From assembly GCF_003855155.1 (NCBI RefSeq), contig NZ_CP034073.1, positions 4,216,001 through 4,280,000 of the forward strand: a DNA stretch of 64,000 bases. The letters run 5' to 3'. Position 1 is the stretch's first letter; each line of letters opens with the position of its first letter. Shown piece by piece: positions 17,479 to 27,414 of the stretch. Position numbers and translations under genes: made by a program. Source of the stretch: Shewanella psychromarinicola. Lineage in GTDB: Bacteria; Pseudomonadota; Gammaproteobacteria; Enterobacterales; Shewanellaceae. The notes under the pieces were generated by a model. The model was not told where the DNA came from and did not search any database. It saw only the letters and a list, made by a program, of their open reading frames with translations.

Positions 17479-17666
17479 CTCTATTACTCAGGGCTAAAAC
17501 TAAGAACTAATGCTAAGAACTAAGACTAATAACTATTACTAGGTACAATCACTCAGTACTCATATTAATACTATCACTCATATCCAGTACTCATACGATA
17601 GCGCAATACTATGGCTTACGGCATTAATATGATGATTGATTCGATAGCTAGATTATAGCTGTCGCC
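17479..17666. other. Low-complexity intergenic region
   Basis: Short imperfect repeats of CTAAGAACTAA and ACTCATA types fill this gap between the VOC and DUF445 genes. No gene or clear terminator was seen. Confidence 0.45.
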
Positions 17667-18368
17667 CTATTGTTGCACCAATGCCGCAACGGCACCAATA
17701 ACACCGCCAAACACACCACCCCATACAACTAACCAACCTAAATGGGTTTTAATCATATCTTGGATGATTTGTTTAACTAATTCAGGCGTAAGTTCGTTTA
17801 AACGCTGTTCGACAATATTGGCCACCTTCGCTTGCATATCAGCGATGATATTTGGCTTTTCAAGTTCATTGACTAAAATCGCATTAAACTCTTCACTTTG
17901 AGCCAGTTCAACTAAAGACAGTTTCATTTTTTCAATAAAAGGCTCTTTTAGTGGGATCAACGCCTCTGTGCCACCAAACATTGCTATCATGGCACCAAAT
18001 GATGACTTTTCGATGGTCGACACCAATGCATCGAATGACGGCGCCAAATCAATTTGTTCAATCACAGGTGTTAAATCAATACTGCTGGCACTGCTGGTTG
18101 TCAAAAAGCGATCGATATTCTCTTGGGTAAAAAATTGTTTCATCATTAAATGTTTAATGCCCAATTTAAACTCTTCGAAACGCGATGGAACCACTCCAGA
18201 GCCATACAAACCGGGGACCTTTTCAAACAACATATGGATCGCCAACCAATTTGTTAACGCACCCGATAATGCAAATAATCCTATCGTCAGCACAATCTGT
18301 TGTTCTAACACATACCCGACCAGCATAAGAATGGCCGCAATAAGGTTGGTTAATACACTCTTATTCAA
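17667..18368 (-). CDS. DUF445 family membrane protein
   Basis: 233 residues. Two N-terminal hydrophobic helices enclose the conserved GALTNWLAIHMLFEKVPGLYGSGVVPSRF block of DUF445. A long amphipathic helical region follows and a C-terminal membrane helix (LGWLVVWGGVFGGVIGAVAAL) ends it. The start is TTG with a good AAGGAAC site eight bases upstream; the N-terminus would be MNKSVLTN. Function of the family is unknown, with inner-membrane localisation likely. Confidence 0.87.
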   Translation of the reverse strand: MNKSVLTNLIAAILMLVGYVLEQQIVLTIGLFALSGALTNWLAIHMLFEKVPGLYGSGVVPSRFEEFKLGIKHLMMKQFFTQENIDRFLTTSSASSIDLTPVIEQIDLAPSFDALVSTIEKSSFGAMIAMFGGTEALIPLKEPFIEKMKLSLVELAQSEEFNAILVNELEKPNIIADMQAKVANIVEQRLNELTPELVKQIIQDMIKTHLGWLVVWGGVFGGVIGAVAALVQQ

Positions 18369-18402
18369 TCTCTGTTCCTTAACATCTACGATGAAAAAAT
18401 AA

Positions 18403-18443
18403 TAAAAAAACCTCAGTTATTTTACCAGAAAAATAACTGAGGT
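18403..18443 (-). terminator. Intrinsic terminator after the degenerate GNAT
   Basis: On the minus strand a 14-base perfect stem (18430-18443 with 18410-18423, arms ACCTCAGTTATTTT) around a short ACCAG-type loop is followed by seven T. It separates the GNAT gene from the DUF445 gene. Confidence 0.9.
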
Positions 18444-18527
18444 CTAAAATAACTAACGCTTATATTTTGATAGTTTGAGCCAGCAAGGTCAAACAGCCGT
18501 CAATCGAGTTCACATTGGTGATTTATG

Positions 18528-18917
18528 CTAAGAACCAACTGATTCCGACTCAACAATGCCCTCTATATCGTGGCGATTAATTAATAATACCCCGGTACTT
18601 TGCGCCAATGCTTGTGCTTTTTGATACATCTGACTGATAATATCAAGCTGCTGATCCTGTGGTGAGACAAACACATCCTCTAAATACCACACAGGCGCCA
18701 GTCGTAATGAAGAAAACGACGGATACAGTTGAATAAAACCCATCATTTTATCTTCTTTGAACGACACAAAAATCATCGAATCATTTTCAGCCAAGCGATG
18801 TTTCAAAAAAGCATGGCAGGCACGATAGTCTGAGGCTTGGTGTAATTGCTGCCGATATTGATCAAATAGCAGGCTCAGCGGTTCTAAATCTATGCTCGAA
18901 GCAAGACGAATTTGCAT
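18528..18917 (-). CDS. Degenerate/short GNAT-like protein
   Basis: 129 residues resembling a GNAT acetyltransferase through MQIRLASSIDLEPLSLLFDQYR and VWYLEDVFVSP. Where the acetyl-CoA pyrophosphate loop (R/Q-x-x-G-x-G/A) should follow, it reads QDQQLDIISQM, so the signature glycines are missing. The C-terminus also lacks the usual YE..GF segment, ending early at GIVESESVGS. The start is firm (AAGGATGA before ATG) and a terminator follows. It may be a decayed acetyltransferase or one that lost catalysis. Confidence 0.7.
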   Translation of the reverse strand: MQIRLASSIDLEPLSLLFDQYRQQLHQASDYRACHAFLKHRLAENDSMIFVSFKEDKMMGFIQLYPSFSSLRLAPVWYLEDVFVSPQDQQLDIISQMYQKAQALAQSTGVLLINRHDIEGIVESESVGS

Positions 18918-19239
18918 TTGTCATCCTTGAAAATTGAGGTTAAATCCGCGCATGGATACTGCAGATATTATGCTAAATAAATGATGCCATCACGCCATAA
19001 GGGCCAAGGATAACATCCCGCTATAACGACTTAACACTCCTAGTTAAAGTCAGATACGAAAATAAGTTAACAATAAGATAAAATAAAACCTATTAATTAC
19101 ATAAACTTAAATATAACGCTACCATCAATAAACCTAAATGTAAATTAATCAGTTTTGCGGCCAAAATAATGATTTGCAAAGATAGTTTTTTTGCTAAAAT
19201 AGGTACCTGTTACCATTGTTTTTATCAAGACTACTTCAT
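18918..19239. other. Intergenic region with divergent promoters
   Basis: About 320 AT-rich bases separate the minus-strand GNAT from the DUF748 gene. No ORF, hairpin terminator or known operator was recognised. Confidence 0.4.
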
Positions 19240-22200
19240 ATGACCCCGTTTTTAGCTCAGTTGCGCTCAGCGGTTAAACCGCGCTCTCGTATTCAAAAAT
19301 TAACCCTTTATGGATTAACAATTTACCTATTGTCTTGCGCTGTACTCGGTGGATTAATTCCGTATATTGCCAAACAACAAGCACCAGAGATATTAGCCGA
19401 GCAATTAGGTAGAGACGTTAGTCTACAAGACATTAGTATCAATCCTTTTACGCTAGAACTAACGGTATCGGGTTTGGTTATCAATGAAGCTAATAGTCAG
19501 CAAACCTTTGCATCACTAGCCACGCTGTATGGCAACATTCAATTGTGGCAATCCATCACATCTTGGACATTAGTGATTGAAGATATCCGTCTAGCACAAC
19601 CCACTATCCGAGTGTCGCTTACTCAAACCGATGATCAACAGGTTGTATTTAACTTTAGTGATATTATCAAGCGCCTAGGTAAAGACACTCAATCAACACC
19701 AGCCAATACTGCACCGACAAGTCTACCGGCGATAAACATCGGTAAAATTGAGCTGCTACAAGGTGTGTTCACCTTAGATGACAACGTCACCGATACTCAT
19801 ATCAACTACCCAAATATCAATCTGTCATTGACACAATTTAGCAGCTTGAGTACCGCGTTAGAGGATAAACAAGACCAGGTTAATCGCTATAATCTGAGCA
19901 TAGAAGATCAATTTAACGGCTCGGTGGCACTGCAAGGACAATTTCAATTATCGCCATTAGCAATACAAGGTGATCTCGACGCTGCTGGCGTTGATTTATC
20001 TCGTTATTGGACTTTTGTTGATCAACTGTTTGCGATTAACTTATCTGAAGGCATGCTCAGCGTAAACGGCCAGTACACTGTGACGTTACAAGATAAAAAC
20101 TTAGCCCCAATAAGCCACATTAATGTCACCAAAGCGCAGATAGTGATTAACCGTTTTAAAGCGCTACATCAGCAAGATGAAAAAATCGCCATTGATGTGT
20201 TAGCGTTAAAAAATATCAATGTAGATAGCCAGAAAAAACTTGTTAGCATTGATGAGTTTCATACTGAAAATGGTAAAATCAAACTCAACATCACCCCTAA
20301 AGGAGCTGATTTAGTCGCGTTACTGTTACCTCAAAATACTCAACTTCTCGACGATGCTGCTTCGAGCCAAACTGATACTAATGACACCACAGATACCACA
20401 GAGGTTGCAAATGTCTCAAATATCACTGACGCCAGCATAGAGGCAGAGTCTGACATAACCACTGAACAAGTCACCCAAACACCTGACGCTATTGTGACCC
20501 AAGCACCGCAAACAAACGCAGGTTCACCCCGCCCGTCACAAACTGAAATGACAAGCCAAAATGTTGATCCTAATACTGCTGATAAGGTTGATTCTCCATG
20601 GTTAGTCAATTTACATAAAATCACTGTGGCACAGTACCAAGTAGACCTTGGGGAAGGCATTGCCAGTGATAACATCATCCTTTGGCAACTCGGTCCCATT
20701 GATGTCTCAACCGGCTTGGTAAAATCTGATTTATCCACCCCTATTGATTACCAATTCTCGACTGGCATCAATGCGCAAAGCCTATTAACGTCGACAGGGC
20801 AAGTCGATGCATTAGCACAAACGATTAATGCTGATATCGATTTTAGTAATATGTTGCTGTCACGCTTGCAACCCTATATCGCACCATACATTAATATCAC
20901 AGTAGAAGACGGGGTATTTTCCACTAAAGGTAATTTACATGCCGATGCTAAAGATACCCTCACCTACACAGGCAGCGCTAACATCAACCAGCTGCACATT
21001 AACGATAATGTGCTAAATAAACCATTGCTGACATGGGAAACCATGGACATCAACCAGTTATCGTTTGATCGCCAACAAGCTATCATTGACATCGATGAAA
21101 TAAACTTCGATAAACTCTTTAGTCGCATCATTATTTCACCCGATCGCGGCACTAATATCAGCCAGCTGATCCACACAAAAAAAGCCACAACCGATCCCGT
21201 GGAGATAAAGCAAGCTGTTGATAGCGTTGATCCGAGCAAATTGATAGTCGATCAGCGCAAAGCTGATGCCTCAACACTGAATTCATCAGCAGGCAGTGAA
21301 CCGCCAATGACAGATTCACCGCAAATGCAATTCAACATTAATAAAATAGGCATTAAAGACAGCTCAGCTTTTTTTGCGGATAACTCATTAACACCTAATT
21401 TTGCTTCAGGCATAGAAATGCTCAATGGCCAAATTAGCCATCTTTCATCGAAACCACAGACCACGGCATCGGTTGATTTGGTGGGTAAAATCGATAGATA
21501 TGCTCCGGTGACGTTAAAAGGTGAGATAAATCCGTTACTCGACCAACCGTATCTTGATCTTAACTTGAATTTTGACAACGTAGAGTTAACCTCGGTCAAT
21601 CCCTATTCAAGTACTTATGCTGGCTATTACATAGATAAAGGCCAATTGTCATTAGACCTAAACTACCAACTTAAAAACACTGCATTAGTTGGCAGTAATC
21701 ACGTCGTCATTGATCAACTTAAACTGGGCAAACCCAGCAATAGCAGTTTAGCAACCAGTCTACCGGTGACGTTGGCGGTGGCATTATTGCAAGATCGCCA
21801 CGGTGTGATTGATTTGGGCGTTGATGTCTCAGGGGACCTTGATTCTCCCAACTTCAGCTTTGGAAGCATAATCGTGAATGCTTTGGGTAATATTATTACC
21901 AAAGCCGTGACCTCACCCTTTTCATTCTTAGCAGGCCTTGTGGATGGTGATGAGGAAATGGATAAAATCAGTTTTGATTACGGACTCAGCAGTCTTTCAC
22001 TTAAACAAAAAAATACCCTCGACAAACTGGCTAAAGCATTAATAGACAGACCGCTGCTGAATCTCAATATTAAAGGCAGTATTGACTTAATTAACGATAA
22101 ACAAGCGTTAGCTGAAATCAAACTGCATAAACAACTGGCTATAACAGCAGGGATAAAATTTAACGCGTTACCAAAAAGTTTATCTGCCAGCCAGTTCCCT

Positions 22201-22539
22201 GCAACAGGGCCATCAGCTGATGCACTGTATCAATTAGTTGAGCAAGAATTGTCGCAGCCACCATTAGCGATAAAACAATCTTTACAACAAGAAACTCCAG
22301 AGCTGACAGAAGTAGAGCTCGTTACTCGCTGGCACATTGGCTTATACAATATGCTTAAAAACCACCAGCAGATCACTACAGATGAATTTGGCCAATTAGC
22401 ACAACAGCGGGCCAGCGCAGTTAAAGCGTATTTAATTGATCAAGCAGGCATTGATGCGGGAAAAGTTTTTGTACTAGAAAGCCGCATCAACACCGTAGAA
22501 GATGCCGCTGAAGCATTGCTTGAACTACAAGTAAATTAA
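19240..22539 (+). CDS. DUF748 (AsmA-superfamily) envelope protein
   Basis: About 1100 residues with one N-terminal transmembrane helix (YGLTIYLLSCAVLGGLIPYIA), then LGRDVSLQDISINPFTLELTVSGL, the entry motif of DUF748/AsmA-like proteins. Long beta-rich repeats follow, with an acidic Thr/Asp-rich linker near 375-450. The C-terminal signature LGVDVSGDLDSPNFSFGSII precedes a late OmpA-like segment (KQKNTLDKLAKALIDRP). AsmA relatives form long periplasmic beta-grooves proposed to carry phospholipids to the outer membrane. ATG at 19240 is taken; an in-frame TTG at 19216 would add eight residues. Neither has a strong ribosome-binding site. Confidence 0.88.
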   Translation: MTPFLAQLRSAVKPRSRIQKLTLYGLTIYLLSCAVLGGLIPYIAKQQAPEILAEQLGRDVSLQDISINPFTLELTVSGLVINEANSQQTFASLATLYGNIQLWQSITSWTLVIEDIRLAQPTIRVSLTQTDDQQVVFNFSDIIKRLGKDTQSTPANTAPTSLPAINIGKIELLQGVFTLDDNVTDTHINYPNINLSLTQFSSLSTALEDKQDQVNRYNLSIEDQFNGSVALQGQFQLSPLAIQGDLDAAGVDLSRYWTFVDQLFAINLSEGMLSVNGQYTVTLQDKNLAPISHINVTKAQIVINRFKALHQQDEKIAIDVLALKNINVDSQKKLVSIDEFHTENGKIKLNITPKGADLVALLLPQNTQLLDDAASSQTDTNDTTDTTEVANVSNITDASIEAESDITTEQVTQTPDAIVTQAPQTNAGSPRPSQTEMTSQNVDPNTADKVDSPWLVNLHKITVAQYQVDLGEGIASDNIILWQLGPIDVSTGLVKSDLSTPIDYQFSTGINAQSLLTSTGQVDALAQTINADIDFSNMLLSRLQPYIAPYINITVEDGVFSTKGNLHADAKDTLTYTGSANINQLHINDNVLNKPLLTWETMDINQLSFDRQQAIIDIDEINFDKLFSRIIISPDRGTNISQLIHTKKATTDPVEIKQAVDSVDPSKLIVDQRKADASTLNSSAGSEPPMTDSPQMQFNINKIGIKDSSAFFADNSLTPNFASGIEMLNGQISHLSSKPQTTASVDLVGKIDRYAPVTLKGEINPLLDQPYLDLNLNFDNVELTSVNPYSSTYAGYYIDKGQLSLDLNYQLKNTALVGSNHVVIDQLKLGKPSNSSLATSLPVTLAVALLQDRHGVIDLGVDVSGDLDSPNFSFGSIIVNALGNIITKAVTSPFSFLAGLVDGDEEMDKISFDYGLSSLSLKQKNTLDKLAKALIDRPLLNLNIKGSIDLINDKQALAEIKLHKQLAITAGIKFNALPKSLSASQFPATGPSADALYQLVEQELSQPPLAIKQSLQQETPELTEVELVTRWHIGLYNMLKNHQQITTDEFGQLAQQRASAVKAYLIDQAGIDAGKVFVLESRINTVEDAAEALLELQVN

Positions 22540-22658
22540 CCCGTCATAGCTATTAACGGCTCTCGACATCGGGTAGACTGCGCATACATTGTAAACGAGG
22601 AATAACAGGCGTTTGCAATCATGCCGTATCATTAATATTGTTAAGATTGAGGTTTTAT

Positions 22659-23015
22659 ATGTTTATCGTTCGCTGGATTTTAGGTCGAATTATTTTGTTG
22701 TTAAATTTTGTGTTTGCTCCTAAAAAGCGCCAACGTCCGCAAGATCAACAAGTCATTGTCGATCAACAGACTCAATCGCTGGCATTGTATCAATACGCCG
22801 CCTGCCCTTTTTGTGTCAAAGTTCGTCGTGAAATGCGTCGTCAAAACTTAACCATTAACTTAGTTGATGCCAAACAAGATGAGCACAAAAGCGTGCTAAC
22901 CGAGCAAGGTGGCAAACTCAAAGTCCCTTGTCTACGTATCGAGCAAGATGGCAAAACCCAATGGCTATATGAATCAAAAGCCATTATGAGCTACCTCAAC
23001 GAGCGTTTTGCGTAA
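22659..23015 (+). CDS. Membrane-anchored glutaredoxin-like protein
   Basis: 118 residues: an N-terminal hydrophobic anchor (FIVRWILGRIILLLNFVFA), a basic linker, then a glutaredoxin fold with YAACPFCVKVRREM, giving a CPFC redox site, and LKVPCLRI with the cis-proline. The end, YESKAIMSYLNERF, resembles GST N-domains. It probably reduces glutathione mixed disulfides or protein disulfides at the membrane. ATG at 22659 with GAGG upstream is preferred to TTG at 22638. Confidence 0.87.
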   Translation: MFIVRWILGRIILLLNFVFAPKKRQRPQDQQVIVDQQTQSLALYQYAACPFCVKVRREMRRQNLTINLVDAKQDEHKSVLTEQGGKLKVPCLRIEQDGKTQWLYESKAIMSYLNERFA

Positions 23016-23172
23016 ACCACAATTCGTATTATTTCGCCACAGTTTAGCTTAATGCTGTGGCTAACAGATTGCTGTATATATTCTTTTGTTTTTTAGACCA
23101 TTGTTGTATCAATAAATGGTTGATAATTATCTTCTGCAGCTTTTTCCAGATATCATTTAGGATAAAAAACTG

Positions 23173-23634
23173 ATGAGGTTATGTGTGTCAAAAATCGGCT
23201 TAATCATTTGTAGCGCCATACTTCTAAGCGCCTGTAGCACCAGCGAACCAGACCCAATGGACTATGTTGGCCAGTTTCGCGACGCATTCAGCACGCAAAT
23301 TAAAGGTAAAGGGATTAAGTTATTTGTCTATAAAGCCAAATTAGCTACCGCCCTTGATCGTAGCATTCCCGGTGATGCTCCTCGAGATAGAGTCATTCGC
23401 CGCAGTAAACAAGATGCCCAAAGCTATCAAATAGAACTACGTAAAGCTGAAAATCGCCTAGAACTGTGGCATCAACAAATCGATCTTGGCCTTAAAAAAA
23501 CCATCGAAATGAACGGTTATTGTAAAGCCGGATTTATCGAATTAAGTCGTTATGTTGAAACTGAACGCGGTGAAATTCGTGGCGAATGTAACGATGGTGC
23601 TACCGCTGAAGATATCAAAAAATTCGGGGTTTAA
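23173..23634 (+). CDS. Putative lipoprotein, unknown function
   Basis: 153 residues with a lipoprotein signal ending in lipobox LLSAC (Cys21). The rest is charged and helical, with R/K-rich stretches (RDRVIRRSKQDAQ) and two further cysteines (GYCKAG, GECNDG) that could form a disulfide in the periplasm. I do not recognise a domain. It is flanked by a glutaredoxin-like gene and a DUF2986 gene, but spacing of 150-300 bases argues against one operon. Confidence 0.75.
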   Translation: MRLCVSKIGLIICSAILLSACSTSEPDPMDYVGQFRDAFSTQIKGKGIKLFVYKAKLATALDRSIPGDAPRDRVIRRSKQDAQSYQIELRKAENRLELWHQQIDLGLKKTIEMNGYCKAGFIELSRYVETERGEIRGECNDGATAEDIKKFGV

Positions 23635-23942
23635 TGAGTAAACCCCGTTCGGGATACTAAACGGTTGTTAATCAGGTAAAATATTCTGATATTTACCGCT
23701 TTATCTCATCTTTTAACCCGAGTTGAGGTAATTTAGCTGATGATGTTTTACCTGACTTGAAAGACTAATACTGTCGCTGACGGATAAAACACTATATCCA
23801 GCTAAGCAATTAAGCTAAAATAGCATCCAAATTTTCTCGTGATGTTGCCGTTGGCTCTAAGACCAGTGTCATCACGCTTTGATAAGCTGTTTATCATCAA
23901 AAATGATATCAATAGCTTGTCGTTTACAAAGTAAGAAATCAG
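23635..23942. other. Intergenic region, nothing assigned
   Basis: About 308 bases. The AAACCCCGTTCGGG stretch just after the lipoprotein stop could be a weak hairpin, without a U-tract. No gene seen. Confidence 0.35.
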
Positions 23943-24143
23943 ATGAATAGAAAGCAAGAGATGATCAAAAAGCTGGCTAAACGTGCCAAGGCTCGCCAAA
24001 ACAAAGTGGTGCCGTCTAACCCTAGCAGCAAGGCTGTTGAGCGTTATATCTCTAAAGCTGAACGCGAAAAAATTGCGGTAACAGAAGCCGCAGAACAAGC
24101 CGCAGCAACAGAGACCAGCAACACTGAAACTGATAAAGACTAA
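23943..24143 (+). CDS. DUF2986 small basic protein
   Basis: 66 residues beginning MNRKQEMIKKLAKRAKARQNK, with the conserved RYISKAEREK block and an acidic, Ala/Thr-rich tail. This matches the small DUF2986 family of marine gammaproteobacteria. The strongly basic N-half suggests nucleic-acid or ribosome contact, but no function is established. It ends at a strong bidirectional terminator. Confidence 0.85.
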   Translation: MNRKQEMIKKLAKRAKARQNKVVPSNPSSKAVERYISKAEREKIAVTEAAEQAAATETSNTETDKD

Positions 24144-24170
24144 CGCCGCCTCACAAGGGTGTTAGTGACA

Positions 24171-24216
24171 AAAAGCCCCTATTATGTTGGCCTTAGCCAA
24201 TATAATAGGGGCTTTT
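24171..24216. terminator. Bidirectional intrinsic terminator
   Basis: Two 21-base arms (24171-24191 and 24196-24216) pair with a single G-U and a CTTA loop. The stem starts AAAAGCCCC and ends GGGGCTTTT, so A and U runs flank both sides. It serves DUF2986 (plus) and the MATE gene (minus). Confidence 0.95.
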
Positions 24217-24263
24217 TATTGCCTGTTAAATAGGTATTCATGATGTGTTAAATGCTGATTAGA

Positions 24264-25802
24264 TCAATTAGTTTTATCGGCGCTCGTTTTGTCAGTATTG
24301 GTTTCGTCAGCAATAGTGTCATCGGCATTATCTTGTTGCGCAAATTGCTTACAAAAGGGCTCTTCATCCAATTGGGCCATCTGAGTGCGTCCTGGCATAG
24401 GTGATGGTGCTGCAACCATATCAATGTTTATCGCATCGTCTTCTAACAGTTGTTGGTTGGCACCAGCCGGCAACAAACCTTGGCGACTAATTTTGTCGAC
24501 TAATCGGTATGCACAGAAAATACCTATCACACCGAAGATAATCGCTCCAATAACCTGGCCAATTAATACCCCAAACACGCCGCCCCACTGCGCGCCAAAA
24601 TAGACAAAGGGTATGGTGCCGACGGTTGCTTTACCGACGTTAAAAAAGGTGGAATATTTGGCCTTACCTAAATTATTAAATGAGGCGTTGGCAATAAACA
24701 GAATTCCCGAAAAGATAAAGAACACGGCAATGTACTGACAGAAAAATAAAATAAGCTCTGCCGCATCACCTTTCATAGCAAAGCTGCTAATAATGACATT
24801 GCGTAATAGATACAGTCCAAGTGACATCACCAGCACATAAACCACACAAAATTGAATCGCTTTGGTCAAACTCAATCTAACTCGCTCAATTTCATTGGCA
24901 CCAAAGTTTTGCCCCACAATCGGTCCAACGGCCCCCGACAGTGCAAAAATCATCCCAAACGATACGGGGATCAAACGACCTAATACAGCCCAACCAGCCA
25001 CATAGCTATCACCAAAATCGGCGATAGCTCGCGTTACCACCGCATTACCAATGGGGGTTGCCACATTGGTCAGCATTGCCGGTGCGGCAATTGAAAAAAT
25101 AGTCCCGAGGTCTTGTTTAAACTCATCAAGCGAAAACCGACCTAACAGTTTATGTTTTATCACTACGCCGCGGGCGGAGATAATAAACACAACAATACGA
25201 GCCAATACCGAAGCCGCGGCCGCGCCTTCTATCCCCATTGATAAGGAAAAAATGAAGATAGGATCTAATATGGCATTTACACCACCACCGGCGAGCGTCG
25301 ACATCATCGACAATTTGGCATCGCCCACCGCGCGTAATGCACCGCCAAGTGCCATTGCTAAGCAAATAAACGGTAATGATGGCACCAGAATATATAAATA
25401 GCTTTGCGCTAATTCCGCCGTGCGCCCTGTTGCACCCACCAAGGCTAACAGTTCTGGAATAAACGCAATCACTACCGCAGCCACCAGCACACTGGTGATT
25501 AACGTCACGATGGCACTGTTTAAAAACAATCGTTTAGCTAACTTAATATTTTTAGCACCCACTGCTTTTGACACTAATGCACCCAGAGCAATAGATAAGC
25601 CGATGCCTATTGATGTGGTAAAAAAAGAAATCGTGCTGGCATAACCTGCCGCAGCGGCAAGTTCAACTTCGCCGAGCAGACTTAAAAAGAAAATATCGAG
25701 TAAGTCGACCACAAACAGTGCCGAAATCCCTACTGCAGCAGTAGAGCTCATCACTAGGATATGGCGTAAAATCGAACCCTCAACAAATTTAGCAGTGGTC
25801 AT
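24264..25802 (-). CDS. MATE family multidrug/organic cation efflux pump
   Basis: 512 residues with the twelve-helix MATE pattern: GSILRHILVMSSTAAVGISALFVVDLLDIFFLSLLG opens helix 1-2, ALGGALRAVGDAKLSM lies near the middle, and the second half repeats it with SGAVGPIVGQNFGAN. These antiporters export drugs and cationic compounds using Na+ or H+. The C-terminal 70 residues are a hydrophilic, acidic tail ending in short repeats (ADETNTDKTSADKTN), longer than in NorM or DinF. The gene is monocistronic. Confidence 0.93.
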   Translation of the reverse strand: MTTAKFVEGSILRHILVMSSTAAVGISALFVVDLLDIFFLSLLGEVELAAAAGYASTISFFTTSIGIGLSIALGALVSKAVGAKNIKLAKRLFLNSAIVTLITSVLVAAVVIAFIPELLALVGATGRTAELAQSYLYILVPSLPFICLAMALGGALRAVGDAKLSMMSTLAGGGVNAILDPIFIFSLSMGIEGAAAASVLARIVVFIISARGVVIKHKLLGRFSLDEFKQDLGTIFSIAAPAMLTNVATPIGNAVVTRAIADFGDSYVAGWAVLGRLIPVSFGMIFALSGAVGPIVGQNFGANEIERVRLSLTKAIQFCVVYVLVMSLGLYLLRNVIISSFAMKGDAAELILFFCQYIAVFFIFSGILFIANASFNNLGKAKYSTFFNVGKATVGTIPFVYFGAQWGGVFGVLIGQVIGAIIFGVIGIFCAYRLVDKISRQGLLPAGANQQLLEDDAINIDMVAAPSPMPGRTQMAQLDEEPFCKQFAQQDNADDTIADETNTDKTSADKTN

Positions 25803-25862
25803 TAGTATCCTTGAGTGTAAATATATATAAGCAAACCCAAGCTCGCTTTATGGCCGATAACC

Positions 25863-26693
25863 CTAGAGTTTTTCCAGTTCGCTACCACAATGATTACAAT
25901 ATTCAGCATCGTTATCGTGGCCTTTCTTGCCACAATTACTGCATTTACGTAAATCACGGGTTCTGACCATTTCATGTGTAATTTCAGCGGTTAAAATGCC
26001 TGTTGGAATGGCAATAATCGAATAACCAATGAGCATAGTCAGTGCCGCAATCGCCTGACCTAATGGTGTTTGTGGCGTAATGTCTCCATAACCAACCGTG
26101 GTAATGGTCACCACGGTCCAATACATGGACTGAGGTATTGAAGTAAAGCCATTATTTGGGCCTTCGACTACATACATAATCACACTTAATACCATGATAA
26201 TCAGGCTTACTGCGAAAAAAAACATAAACACTTTTCGACTCGACTGCATCATGGCTTTGAGTAATATATGACCATCTCTTAAATATCGAAGTAACTTTAA
26301 TACCCTAAACACACGAAATAAACGCAGTACCCTTAGCGCTAACGCCACATTGGCACCTGGGAAAATCAAGTCTAAATAACTGGGTAAAATGGACACTAAA
26401 TCCACTACACCAAAAAAGCTGCGTGCATAGTGTAACCGATTAAGCGAACAATAGATCCTTAATATGTACTCAACGGTAAAGATTACCGTAAAGGTCCATT
26501 CAGCAATTTGAATATAGTCACCGTACGGCGAATTAACTCGTTCTATCGTATCGATAAAAATTAATAACACACTCAGTACAATACAGACCATAAGGGCAAT
26601 ATCGAAGCGTTTTCCTGCTAAGGTTTCGGTACCAAAAATCACACTTCTAAGGTATTGTTTCAGTGGGCTGTCGGGTTTTTCTTCGGTATTCAT
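25863..26693 (-). CDS. Voltage-gated potassium channel with C-terminal zinc ribbon
   Basis: About 276 residues with six transmembrane segments, the S4 sensor VLRLFRVFRVLKLLRYLRDG bearing arginines every third position, and the TVGYGD selectivity filter near residue 198. The tail after S6 carries CSNCGKKGHDNDAEYCNHCG, a four-cysteine zinc ribbon. Bacterial Kv channels conduct K+ upon depolarisation. The ribbon is a common cytosolic extension in this subgroup, of unknown role. ATG at 26693 is preferred to TTG at 26717. Confidence 0.93.
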   Translation of the reverse strand: MNTEEKPDSPLKQYLRSVIFGTETLAGKRFDIALMVCIVLSVLLIFIDTIERVNSPYGDYIQIAEWTFTVIFTVEYILRIYCSLNRLHYARSFFGVVDLVSILPSYLDLIFPGANVALALRVLRLFRVFRVLKLLRYLRDGHILLKAMMQSSRKVFMFFFAVSLIIMVLSVIMYVVEGPNNGFTSIPQSMYWTVVTITTVGYGDITPQTPLGQAIAALTMLIGYSIIAIPTGILTAEITHEMVRTRDLRKCSNCGKKGHDNDAEYCNHCGSELEKL

Positions 26694-26859
26694 CTTAATA
26701 TTCACTGTCTTGGGCAATAAATTGCAAATAAACTTGGTTAACTAATATCAATTAACCCTTGTAGTCGTTAAAATCTAACATTGACTGTCGGATGTTAACA
26801 TTCGAAATAAGGTCATTTTACAATAAAAATTAAAAAGGTCATTGGTTTACGGAGTTTTC

Positions 26860-27363
26860 ATGCGCGCGTTGTACATATTATTTATAGCCTTAATTTTCTG
26901 CCCGTTATTAGCGCTTGCTTCGACAAGCCAAACAACAGCAAAAGTGGATTTAGTTGTGGTCAATAAATCCGAATCTCGTTTATCTGTGATGCGTGACGGA
27001 AAAGTGGTTAAAAGTTACCTCATTGCCATGGGCGATGTGCCCAGTGGTCATAAGCTTAAAGAAGGTGATCAACGCACTCCACAAGGCCGTTACGTTTTAG
27101 ATTATAAAAAATCTGATAGTGCATTTTATAAATCGATTCATATTTCGTATCCCAATGAAGAAGATAAATTAAGGGCTGACGCATTAGGGATCCGAGCCGG
27201 TGGCATGATCATGATCCACGGTGAAAACCCTCGTTCAACGTTGCCGCCAAAAGAAGCACAAAAGTACAACTGGACCAATGGTTGCATTGCCGTCACCAAC
27301 AAAGAAATGGATGAATTATGGCAAATGATTGATGCCGGTACACCGATTGAAATATGGCCATAG
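26860..27363 (+). CDS. L,D-transpeptidase (YkuD domain), exported
   Basis: 167 residues with a signal peptide (MRALYILFIALIFCPLLALA). The YkuD domain follows: VDLVVVNKSESRLSV at the start, MIHGENP with the conserved His, and the catalytic-cysteine motif WTNGCIAVTN. The usual SHGC is TNGC, a variant seen in this subgroup. These enzymes crosslink peptidoglycan by 3-3 bonds or act on related peptides in the periplasm. GGAG precedes ATG at 26860. Confidence 0.9.
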   Translation: MRALYILFIALIFCPLLALASTSQTTAKVDLVVVNKSESRLSVMRDGKVVKSYLIAMGDVPSGHKLKEGDQRTPQGRYVLDYKKSDSAFYKSIHISYPNEEDKLRADALGIRAGGMIMIHGENPRSTLPPKEAQKYNWTNGCIAVTNKEMDELWQMIDAGTPIEIWP

Positions 27364-27414
27364 GCTGATTTAATCTCAACCATACCATTTTTGCTTTGTT
27401 TTTTGGGTCACAAA

